From Phycisphaerales bacterium Planc_01 (lineage in GTDB: Bacteria; Planctomycetota; Phycisphaerae; Sedimentisphaerales; Anaerobacaceae): a stretch of 60,542 nucleotides of DNA. Positions 49,387 through 56,632 of this stretch are shown here, piece by piece; positions within the stretch are counted from its first letter, which is position 1, and each line of letters starts with the position of its first letter. Under the pieces are notes generated by a model. That model was not told the origin of the DNA. It worked only from the letters and a program-made list of their open reading frames with translations, and made no database searches. The stretch covers positions 24,216-84,757 of the forward strand of contig LVBB01000020.1 in NCBI GenBank assembly GCA_001603075.1, in the 5' to 3' direction. The translations under genes were made by a program, and so were the position numbers.

Positions 49387-51552
49387 TCAGAACATCCCCG
49401 CCGCCGAGAAGCTGAAGATCTGTCGCTCGTCGGCCCTGTCCTTGAACACCGGCGTGGCAATCTCGAAACGCATCGGAACGTCTCCGAAGATCTGAGGCAC
49501 CATGATCTGGAGACCCGTCCCGATGGAGAGCCGGTAGCTGCCGCTGTCGATGGTCCCGCTGTCGGCGAAGAACAGCGCCGCAAAGTTTTCGCTGACGATG
49601 GGCAACGTGATCTCGGCGCCGGCCAGGAAGATCCAGTCGCTGCCGACCGGGTCCTTGCGCCGGGGCGACGCCACGTTCGTCTGAAGCCCGCGAGTGCTCA
49701 CGCCCCGGTACCGGAACCCGCGCAGCCCATAGGGGCCGGTCCCGCCGCCGTAGAACTTCTCGAACGACGGCGCATCGCCCAGGATCGTCGCGGCGCGAAC
49801 CTTGCCGGCCAGCACCGTCTTGTGTCCCAGCATATTCTCATGAAGGGTGAAATAGCGAACGTATCGGCCTTCCAGTACGCCGAAGGTGTAATCCCCCGTC
49901 ACCTGTTCGTAATCGCCGCCCAGCATGTACCCCCGGCTCGGCATGTAGCGGTCGTCCACAGCCGTCTCGCCGAGCCCGAATTTGACGCCGTACAGCAATG
50001 TGTTGCCCTTGACGTCACGAATCTCCTGCGGCGCATCGAAATCCAGGTCGTCGACGGTGACGTTCTCGGCGCGGAACCCGATGCTGCGCCTCCAGCGTCC
50101 CTTGAGCCGCTGTTCGAAGCCGAAGTAGCCCTTGAGGCGGCCCTCGTCGTAGCTTTCCCGATACCGTTCCCAACTGCGGCCCATCACATTGAGGGTCGTC
50201 GGCCGGTCGCGCCAGTACGGGTCGGCGAACTCGACGTAGTACTGGCTGTACTCGGTTCCGGGTTCGAGCGTGACGCTGAAACTCTGGCCGGCCCCTTTGA
50301 AGTACTTCCAGGGAGTCAGAAGCCCGCTGGGGTCCTCCGGCCAGTCGGTGATGTCGAAGTTCCGCTGCCGATAGACCAACCGACCGATGACGCCGCTGTC
50401 GCTGCTGACGCCGACGCCCGGCATGATCATCCCGGTGCTGCCTTCTTTGAGGTCGACGCGGACGTCCTTCTGATCCGGCGCCCCGCTCTCGGGGTCCACC
50501 GGACGGATCAGCACCTGCTCGGCCACCGCCGTCCGCTGGACGTATCGCTCCAGGAGACCCCCGCCCTCTTTCGGCGCGATCCGCCCGTTGTACCAGTTGC
50601 CCGGGGTGAAGTCGTATTCGTCGAGGACCCGCCGGGCGACCTTGTCCTGCGTCTGTTCGTTGCCGGTGACGTCGATCTTGCCGATGCGGAACCGGCCGCC
50701 CTCGACGATCTCGAATTCCACGCTGACCATGTGCTGCTCGGGCACGGCCCCGAACCGCGGGCGCGGGCGGACCTCGGCGTCGATGTAGCCGATCTCACGG
50801 TACATGCGGGCGATCTCCCGCCCGTCGCGAACGGCCGTGGGCTTGAGGTAGACCTGCCCCTCCCGCAGCGTCATGATCGCCCGCAACTGATCGGTGGTGA
50901 AATGCGTGTTGCCCGAAAGGACGATGTCGCCCACCCGGTAGACCGGCCCTTCGTCGATGACGAACGTCACGCGAACCCCGCCCTTCTCGCCGCCGAACTC
51001 CGTGTTGGCCGTGATCTTGTAGTCGAGGTACCCGTGGTCGTAATAGAACTCCCGAAGGCGGTCCAGGTCCTCCTGCACGGCGTCCTCGGTGTAGTAGAAG
51101 GGCCACAGGAGCCATTTCCGCTCCGTCGTCTTGACGACTTTCTCCAGCGTCCCGGAGTCGACGGCCTGGTTGCCGACGAAGTTGACCGATTCGATCTGGA
51201 CGCGGGCCCCCTCGTCGATGCGATAGAGCAGATGACCCCGTGACAACTGGTCGCGGTCGAGCGAGACCTCCACGAAGGCGTAGCCGACCTTGCGGTAGAC
51301 CTCCGCGATGGTCAGACGGCCGCCCTCGGCCAGAAACGAATCGAGCCGATCGCCCAGCTCGAAGCCCAGGCGCTGACGCAGGACGTGGTCCTTGAACTTC
51401 TGGTTGCCCTCGAACTCAATCGACTTGATGATGCCGGCCCGATCGGCCACGACCGACGCACCCTCGGCGCCGGCGCCCGATGCGGCGGCATGCACCCCGC
51501 TCGAAGCGGCCAACACCATCGATATGAGGAGGACGAACATCGTATCCTGCAT
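49387..51552 (-). CDS. bamA: Outer-membrane protein assembly factor BamA
   Basis: 721 residues; inserts beta-barrel proteins into the outer membrane. After a signal peptide come POTRA domains recognisable by I-K-S-I-E-F-E-G-N-Q, IESVNFVGNQ, VGDIVLSGNT and IGKIDVTGNE, about four against five in E. coli. The C-terminal ~350 residues are the 16-stranded barrel, with the lid-loop motif GGGTGPYGLRGFRYRG (V-R-G-F in most) and a final Phe as beta-signal. Starts at 51552 (MQDTMFVLL) or 51540 (MFVLLISMVL, with AGGA 4 nt upstream) are both plausible; the frame opens at 51594. dnaB lies 45 nt upstream. Confidence 0.94.
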   Translation of the reverse strand: MQDTMFVLLISMVLAASSGVHAAASGAGAEGASVVADRAGIIKSIEFEGNQKFKDHVLRQRLGFELGDRLDSFLAEGGRLTIAEVYRKVGYAFVEVSLDRDQLSRGHLLYRIDEGARVQIESVNFVGNQAVDSGTLEKVVKTTERKWLLWPFYYTEDAVQEDLDRLREFYYDHGYLDYKITANTEFGGEKGGVRVTFVIDEGPVYRVGDIVLSGNTHFTTDQLRAIMTLREGQVYLKPTAVRDGREIARMYREIGYIDAEVRPRPRFGAVPEQHMVSVEFEIVEGGRFRIGKIDVTGNEQTQDKVARRVLDEYDFTPGNWYNGRIAPKEGGGLLERYVQRTAVAEQVLIRPVDPESGAPDQKDVRVDLKEGSTGMIMPGVGVSSDSGVIGRLVYRQRNFDITDWPEDPSGLLTPWKYFKGAGQSFSVTLEPGTEYSQYYVEFADPYWRDRPTTLNVMGRSWERYRESYDEGRLKGYFGFEQRLKGRWRRSIGFRAENVTVDDLDFDAPQEIRDVKGNTLLYGVKFGLGETAVDDRYMPSRGYMLGGDYEQVTGDYTFGVLEGRYVRYFTLHENMLGHKTVLAGKVRAATILGDAPSFEKFYGGGTGPYGLRGFRYRGVSTRGLQTNVASPRRKDPVGSDWIFLAGAEITLPIVSENFAALFFADSGTIDSGSYRLSIGTGLQIMVPQIFGDVPMRFEIATPVFKDRADERQIFSFSAAGMF

Positions 51553-51597
51553 CGGTCTTCTCGTGAACGGCGAAAGGATCCCGCGTGCGACCATAGG

Positions 51598-53028
51598 CTA
51601 AAACGGGACCGATTCCTGCTCGATCTGCGCCAGGTTTTCGAATCGCGTACACTTGTCCCGAAACGTCAGTTCCACCGTCCCGGTGGGGCCGTTTCGCTGT
51701 TTGGCGATAATGATCTCGGCCTTGTTGTTCGGCTCGTAGTCCGGCTCGCCGCGATGGTAATAATCCTCGCGGTGCAACAGCATCACCACGTCGGCGTCCT
51801 GCTCGATGCTGCCACTCTCGCGCAGGTCGCTCATGCGCGGGCGATGCCCTTCCCGGCCCTCGGCCGCACGGTTCAACTGGCTCAGCACCACCACCGGCAC
51901 GTCCAACTCCCGCGCCAGCGACTTGAGATACCGCGAAATCGTCGAGATCTCCTGCTGGCGCGACTCGACCCGCCCGGTCCCCAGGTGCATCAACTGAAGG
52001 TAGTCGATCATCACGCACTGGATGTTGTAGGCGCTCTTGAGACGACGGGTCTTGGCCCGCATCTCCAGCGGCGACAGCGCCGACGTGTCGTCGATGAAGA
52101 TCGGGGCCTCGGAAATGGCCCCGCACGCCTCGACCAGTTTCTGGTAGTGCTCCGTGTCCAGCATGCCCTTGCGGACCAACTGCGCATCGACGCCGCTGTA
52201 GCTGCACAGAAACCGCTCGGCAAGCTGTTGCCGGCCCATTTCCAGCGAGAAGATCGCCAGCGCCTGCTTGTCCACGATGCCGATCCGCTCGGCGATATTC
52301 AGCACCAGCGCCGTCTTGCCCATACTGGGCCGGGCGGCGATAATCGCCATCTCCCCTTTTTGCAGCCCGCACGTCAGGTCGTCCAGCTCGTAGAAGCCCG
52401 TCGACAGGCCCGTGACGTGACTGCCTTCGCGCTTCTCGATCAGCTCGTAGGCCTTGGTCACCAGGTCCTTCAGGGCCACCGCCGCATTGGTGATCCGCTT
52501 GTCGGTGACCGCGAAGATCCGACGCTCGGCCTCATCGAGTTTCTCGACCGCGCTGCCTGATTCGTCGTAGGCGTCGTTGAGAATGTCCGAAGCGGCCGCG
52601 ATGGTCTCGCGAAGCAGCATCTTCTCCTTGATCACATCGGTGTAGTATGCCACGTTGGCCGCCGACGGAACCGTCTCCATCACGCGACGCAGGTAGTCCA
52701 GGCCGCCGACGGCCTCCAACTGACCGTGCCGCTCCAGCTCGTCGCGGACCAGCAACCCGTCGATTCCCTCCCCGCGATTCCGCTCGTACAGCGCCAGGAT
52801 CGCGTCGAAGATGATCTGATGCTCGCTGTGGTAGAACGCCGTGCGGTCCACCTGCTCGATCACGTCCCCGATGCAGCGCGGATCGACGATCATCGAGCCG
52901 AGCACCGCCGCCTCGGCCGGCAGCGACTCGGGCATACTGCGCAGCATCGCCATCTCCGCCGGAGCATTCTTCTTCTCCGCCGGTGCGTTCGCGCTGCGCG
53001 AAACCCGTTTGTTCTCCTTCAGTGGCAA
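51598..53028 (-). CDS. dnaB: Replicative DNA helicase DnaB
   Basis: 476 residues. N-terminal domain: LPAEAAVLGSMIVDPRCIGDV, AFYHSEHQIIFDAIL, GLDYLRRVMETVPSAANVAYY. C-terminal RecA-like domain: LSTGFYELDDLTCGLQKGEMAIIAARPSMGKTALVLNIA (Walker A G-R-P-S-M-G-K-T variant A-R-P-S-M-G-K-T, about 205), FSLEMGRQQLAER, CVMIDYLQLM (Walker B), LSQLNRAAEGR, SDLRESGSIEQDADVV, NGPTGTVELTF. Forms the hexamer at the fork. Start chosen as TTG 53028 because AAGGAGG lies 7 nt upstream; ATG 52947 with GGAG 6 nt upstream is the alternative. A strong promoter precedes it. Confidence 0.95.
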   Translation of the reverse strand: MPLKENKRVSRSANAPAEKKNAPAEMAMLRSMPESLPAEAAVLGSMIVDPRCIGDVIEQVDRTAFYHSEHQIIFDAILALYERNRGEGIDGLLVRDELERHGQLEAVGGLDYLRRVMETVPSAANVAYYTDVIKEKMLLRETIAAASDILNDAYDESGSAVEKLDEAERRIFAVTDKRITNAAVALKDLVTKAYELIEKREGSHVTGLSTGFYELDDLTCGLQKGEMAIIAARPSMGKTALVLNIAERIGIVDKQALAIFSLEMGRQQLAERFLCSYSGVDAQLVRKGMLDTEHYQKLVEACGAISEAPIFIDDTSALSPLEMRAKTRRLKSAYNIQCVMIDYLQLMHLGTGRVESRQQEISTISRYLKSLARELDVPVVVLSQLNRAAEGREGHRPRMSDLRESGSIEQDADVVMLLHREDYYHRGEPDYEPNNKAEIIIAKQRNGPTGTVELTFRDKCTRFENLAQIEQESVPF

Positions 53029-53118
53029 AGTCGGCCCTCCTTGTCGGCCGGCTGTTAGAGCGAGACCGGGCCCTCCCTTCGGGCCAACAGGCAACCCGGG
53101 AAGGCAAGATAAGCCGGC

Positions 53119-53147
53119 ATTCTACCCGACCCCCTACCCAGCGTCAA
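53119..53147 (-). promoter_or_regulatory. Strong sigma70-like promoter of dnaB-bamA-lpx block
   Basis: Minus strand: TTGACG (53142-53147, 5/6) and TAGAAT (53119-53124, 5/6), spacer exactly 17 nt; predicted +1 near 53112, about 84 nt ahead of the TTG start of dnaB. Confidence 0.7.
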
Positions 53148-53176
53148 ACACTGTTTCGGCCGGTCCCAATGCCTCG

Positions 53177-53675
53177 TCAGACAAGGGAATCCGCCAGGCG
53201 CCGGCCCGCCTGGTACGCCTCGGCGCGGTCTTTCTCGTTCAGGGTGGCCTCAGGGCAGTGGGCAGCCGAGCCGAAGAACAGTGAGGTCTGGACCCCCGCG
53301 CCCAGGACGTCGGCGATGACCTTCAGGGCCAATAAGCATGGCCGACCAGCCGTTCCATGAAACGTCGCGTGACGGCCGTCACATTGTAGAAGTTCGTCGG
53401 CGACGCCAACACGAGACCGTCCGCCTCGTCGGTTGCCTGAAGAATCGCCTCCATCTCGTCGTCGAGAAACACCGGCCCCGCCGGCCGACGTCTGCCTGCT
53501 GCGTGCACGTCCGACAGTTCGTACAGAACTCGATGTGCTTGTCGATCAGGTAGATCGTCTGCGTCGTCGCCCCTCCATCCTCAGCCCCGCGTAGCACCTC
53601 CGAGACCGCGGTGTCGATCACCCGGCCCTTGCGATATGTGCCCACAATCGCCACGATCTTCTTTGCGGAAGTCAT
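53177..53675 (-). pseudogene. Broken flavodoxin-family NAD(P)H-dependent FMN reductase
   Basis: Three reading frames must be joined to follow one protein. Frame 1 (from 53675): KKIVAIVGTYRKGRVIDTAVSEVL through CTNCRTCTQ, the flavin-phosphate loop and cysteine motif. Frame 2 (from about 53480): VFLDDEMEAILQATDEADGLVLASPTNFYNVTAVTRRFMERLVGHAYW. Frame 3 (ends TGA at 53177-53179): ALKVIADVLGAGVQTSLFFGSA...ADSLV, the family's C-terminal end. The first junction is a one-base slip; at the second, ~25 residues usual between 'HAYWP' and 'LK-I' appear deleted. It cannot make a working enzyme unless the sequence has errors. It abuts the disturbed toxin-antitoxin insertion. A perfect TATAAT (53721-53726, minus) lies ahead of its start. 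Confidence 0.75.
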
Positions 53676-53754
53676 ACCGTCTCCTGGGTTCGATACGTTT
53701 TCATGGGCCCACGAAGCCTATGATTATAAACCCTACGGAGCCAATAGGGCCCAT

Positions 53755-53879
53755 TCAGTCCTTCAGCCACTGGTCCAGCCAGGCGAGGACGGTGTCGTGC
53801 CACTGGATCGAGTTCTGGGGCTTGAGCATCCAATGGCCCTCATCGGGGAAATACAGCAGCTTGCTCGGAATGCCCCGCC
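53755..53879 (-). pseudogene. Detached 3' end of an S9 peptidase gene (copy 1 of 117-bp direct repeat at 53763-53879)
   Basis: 53763-53879 matches 54571-54687, the 3' end of the intact S9 peptidase gene, at 115 of 117 positions. It encodes the last ~40 residues (GIPSKLLYFPDEGHWMLKPQ...) including the active-site His region, and ends WLKD-stop where the intact gene ends WLRL-stop. It begins exactly one base after the antitoxin stop. It has no start and is a gene fragment. Confidence 0.85.
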
Positions 53880-53880
53880 G

Positions 53881-54048
53881 TCACGAAGTCCGGGCCTTCT
53901 TGCCGCGCGTGAACGAAACGACGGTCTTGCCCCCCGCCTTCTGGCGCTTGCGAGCATCGGCGACGATGGCCCGTAGATCGTAACCGAACTGCTCGGCAAT
54001 CTCTCGGCGGTTCTTTCGAATCTCGTCGATGATCGGGTCCTTAGCCAC
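53881..54048 (-). CDS. Small antitoxin partner of the VapC-type toxin
   Basis: 55 residues: starts VAKDPIIDEIRKNRREIAEQ and continues FGYDLRAIVADARKRQKAGG, then KTVVSFTRGKKARTS. This 'D-P-I-x-x-E-I-R...F-x-Y-D-L' pattern is that of small proteins paired with PIN-domain toxins; it is likely to bind and block the toxin. Start GTG at 54048 has GGGAGG 5 nt upstream and lies 8 nt inside the toxin gene's end, so translation is coupled. Toxin-first order is less usual for VapBC. The stop abuts the truncated S9 peptidase repeat. Confidence 0.75.
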   Translation of the reverse strand: MAKDPIIDEIRKNRREIAEQFGYDLRAIVADARKRQKAGGKTVVSFTRGKKARTS

Positions 54049-54523
54049 GAGAACCTCCCATCAGTTCTTCCGGAGTGCATATAACCGGACACTCGAAGCC
54101 GCGCATCCGACAGACGGCTTCGATCGCTCGGACTATGGCGGCGTTAGCGATGTGCTTGCAGTTCCAGGACAACAGGAAGTCCATGCCATGGACTGCCGCG
54201 ACAGCTATGTGAAGTGCATCGGTGCCGGCTCTCTTCGGGATGATCCTGCGCGCGACGAAGGCCTCGCCCAGTTGCAGGACATCGTCGGTGATGTCCAACA
54301 GGGCAAGATCCTGAACGATACCCAACCGCTTTGCAGCGAGTTCTGCATCGCCTCGCGCGACTTCGTCGCGCACGAATTGAGAGATGTAGAGATCAAATGC
54401 CCCCGACTGCGTTCGCCACCACTCGGAGGTGACCTGCTGATGCGCTGCAATCAACAGATCGCGACTGGGCACCGCGACCAGATAGCTTGGAATCGTTGAT
54501 TCAACGTATACCTTGCGTTTCAT
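54041..54523 (-). CDS. VapC-type PIN-domain toxin (putative RNase)
   Basis: 160 residues. KRKVYVESTIPSYLVAVPSRDLLIAAHQQVTSEWW is the N-terminal signature of a VapC subgroup; acidic PIN residues are in YVEST, FVRDEVARGD and GTDALHIAVAAVHGMDFLLSWNCKHIANA, the last carrying the D-x-x-H and the SWN. PIN toxins cut tRNA or rRNA and stop growth when the antitoxin decays. Start MKRKVY at 54523; the frame opens at 54559. The gene and its antitoxin lie exactly between two direct repeats of the S9 peptidase 3' end, which suggests recent gain. Confidence 0.85.
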   Translation of the reverse strand: MKRKVYVESTIPSYLVAVPSRDLLIAAHQQVTSEWWRTQSGAFDLYISQFVRDEVARGDAELAAKRLGIVQDLALLDITDDVLQLGEAFVARRIIPKRAGTDALHIAVAAVHGMDFLLSWNCKHIANAAIVRAIEAVCRMRGFECPVICTPEELMGGSRG

Positions 54524-54562
54524 ACGAGTGATTATCGCTTTCCGTGCCGGGGGATGCAAGTC

Positions 54563-56632
54563 CTACAGTCTCAGCCACTGGTCCAGCCAGGCGAGGACGG
54601 TGTCGTGCCACTGGATCGAGTTCTGGGGCTTGAGCACCCAATGGCCCTCGTCGGGGAAATACAGCAGCTTGCTCGGAATGCCCCGCCTCTGGAGCGCATT
54701 GAACGTGCCGAGCCCCTGCGTATCGACGACGCGGAAGTCCTGCGCCCCGTGGATGACCAGCATGGGCGTCTTCCAGTTCTGCACGAACCGCACGGGATTG
54801 TGCTTCTCATAGCCCTCGGGATTCTCCCAGGGCGTGCCGACGTGGTCCCACTCGGGGAACCACAGCTCCTCGGTGTCGAAGTAAGCCATCCGCTCGTCGA
54901 GATTGCCGTCGTGGTTGACCAGACAGCGGAAGCGGTCGGGCCACTGGCCGGCGATCCAGTTGACCATGTAGCCCCCGAACGACCCGCCCAGCGCGCCGAC
55001 GCGGTCGCCGTCCATCCAGGGGTATCTTTGGAGCGCGGCGGCCAGACCCTTCTGGAGGTCCACCAGCGGCTTGCCGCCCCAGTCGCCGCGGATCGAGTCG
55101 CAGAAGGCCTGCCCGTAGCCGGTCGAGCCGTGGAAATCGACCATGACCGCAGCGTATCCGGCCCCGGCGTATGCCTGCGGGTTCCAGCGGTAGTGGAAGA
55201 CGTTTCCGAACGAGCCCTGGGGCCCTCCGTGGATCAGGAACGCCACGGGGTACTTCCGAGCCGGATCGAAATCCACCGGTCTGACCACATACGCGTGAAC
55301 CGTCTCGCCGTTCCAGCCGGCGAACGTGAATTGCTCGTAATCGCCCATCTTCGCAGCGGCGACCTTCTCGCGATTGATATCGGTCAACCGCCTGACATCG
55401 GTGCCGTCGGGCCGGACCGAGAAGAGTTCGGCCGGCGACTGAAGGGTACTCATCGCATAAACGATCCGCTCGCCCGCAACGGCAAAGCCGTGGACGGCCC
55501 CCTCGCGGACCACGGTCTGCACCCTGCCGTCGGCCACATCGATGGCGAAGAGCGAGCGCTGGCCGAGGTTCGCCGCAGTCGCATAGAGCGTACGCCCGTC
55601 GGCCGCAAAGCCGATCGAGGACGGACTACGGTCCCAGCTCCCCGTCAGGACGCGCTTCGAGCCGTTCGGCCAGTTGTGCAGCACGATCTGGAACTGGTCC
55701 GATTCGTATCCCGGCCGACTCATCGCCAGGTACGCCAACGTCTTGCCGTCCGGCGAGAAGACCGGATGCGTATCCCAGGCATCGTTCTCCTGCGTCAGGC
55801 ACTTGGGCGGCTGCGAGCCGTCAATGGGGCTGTAGAACAGATCGAAGTTCGTCGACCAGGCCTCCTCGCGCCCCACGTCCTTGGCACTGAAAACGACCCC
55901 CCTGCCGTCCGGGGTGAACGTCATCTCCTCGGGTCCGCCGAACGGGATCGAGGGCGTATCGCCGTCCATACCGGCCATGACGTTCACCGCCTGCCCGCCC
56001 TCGGCAGGCTTGACGAACAGATGCGAGCGCCGGCCGTCCTTCCACGTGTCCCAGTGCCGTACGAGGACCCGGTCGTAGACGCGTCCACTCACCTGGCGCT
56101 TGGCGATGGCGTCGAGTCGCTCTTTGGTCGCCAGGGCCGTCGGGCAGTCGGGGAAGACCTCCATCGAAAAGCCGATGTGCCGTCCGTCGGGCGAGACGAT
56201 CAGATTGCCGACGCCGAGCGGCTCATCGGTCATCTGCCGGGCCTCGCCGCCGTCGATGGCGATCCGCCAGACCTGGCTGGACCCGGATCGACTGGAAAGG
56301 AACCAGACACGCTTGCTGTCCGGGCCCCAGCGCGGATTCGAGTCGGAGTCGGGATGCGAAGTGAGTTGACGAAGGCCCGCGCCGTCGCTGCCGACCAACC
56401 AGAGGTCGGTCCGGCCCCGGTTCGCCTCCAGGTCGGTCGTGCGAACCACGAACGCAATCCACTGCCCATCGGGCGAGACCTGCGGATCGCTGATCCGGTC
56501 CATCGCGAGCATGTCGTGAATCGAGAACGGGTGCGTCTGCTGTGCCGCCGCCGGCATCGAAAGCGCCAGAATCACCACCGCCGCGAAACAGGCCCCGTAC
56601 ATCCTGCCGATTCTATGTCGTTTCTTCTGCAT
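54563..56632 (-). CDS. Secreted S9-family prolyl oligopeptidase / dipeptidyl-aminopeptidase
   Basis: 689 residues. Signal peptide about 1-31 (ending AAAQ). The N-terminal beta-propeller shows repeated S-P-D-G-x-x-I blades (VSPDGQWIAFV, WGPDSKRVWFL, VSPDGRHIGFS, FSPDGKTLAYLAM). The catalytic domain has VAFLIHGGPQGSFGN, nucleophile GGSFGGYMVNW (about 565), acid HGAQDFRVVDTQGL (about 645) and DEGHWVL (about 675). It cuts short peptides, often after proline, in the periplasm. ATG 56632 has AGGA 7 nt upstream and lies 20 nt inside the sensor kinase gene. Its 3' end is duplicated 800 bp downstream. Confidence 0.93.
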   Translation of the reverse strand: MQKKRHRIGRMYGACFAAVVILALSMPAAAQQTHPFSIHDMLAMDRISDPQVSPDGQWIAFVVRTTDLEANRGRTDLWLVGSDGAGLRQLTSHPDSDSNPRWGPDSKRVWFLSSRSGSSQVWRIAIDGGEARQMTDEPLGVGNLIVSPDGRHIGFSMEVFPDCPTALATKERLDAIAKRQVSGRVYDRVLVRHWDTWKDGRRSHLFVKPAEGGQAVNVMAGMDGDTPSIPFGGPEEMTFTPDGRGVVFSAKDVGREEAWSTNFDLFYSPIDGSQPPKCLTQENDAWDTHPVFSPDGKTLAYLAMSRPGYESDQFQIVLHNWPNGSKRVLTGSWDRSPSSIGFAADGRTLYATAANLGQRSLFAIDVADGRVQTVVREGAVHGFAVAGERIVYAMSTLQSPAELFSVRPDGTDVRRLTDINREKVAAAKMGDYEQFTFAGWNGETVHAYVVRPVDFDPARKYPVAFLIHGGPQGSFGNVFHYRWNPQAYAGAGYAAVMVDFHGSTGYGQAFCDSIRGDWGGKPLVDLQKGLAAALQRYPWMDGDRVGALGGSFGGYMVNWIAGQWPDRFRCLVNHDGNLDERMAYFDTEELWFPEWDHVGTPWENPEGYEKHNPVRFVQNWKTPMLVIHGAQDFRVVDTQGLGTFNALQRRGIPSKLLYFPDEGHWVLKPQNSIQWHDTVLAWLDQWLRL
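54571..54687. repeat. 117-bp direct repeat, copy 2 (inside the intact S9 peptidase gene)
   Basis: Second copy of 53763-53879 with two substitutions (one silent GAC/GAT-type change and one Val/Met change). The repeat ends are sharp on both sides: TCAGCCACTGG at one end and ATGCCCCGCC at the other. The unit from one copy to the other is 808 bp. Confidence 0.92.

Noticed and set aside
53763-54092. A 109-residue open frame running from the antitoxin region through the repeat
   Set aside because: It reads both the antitoxin and the peptidase fragment out of frame; the antitoxin frame has a GGGAGG ribosome-binding site and family pattern.
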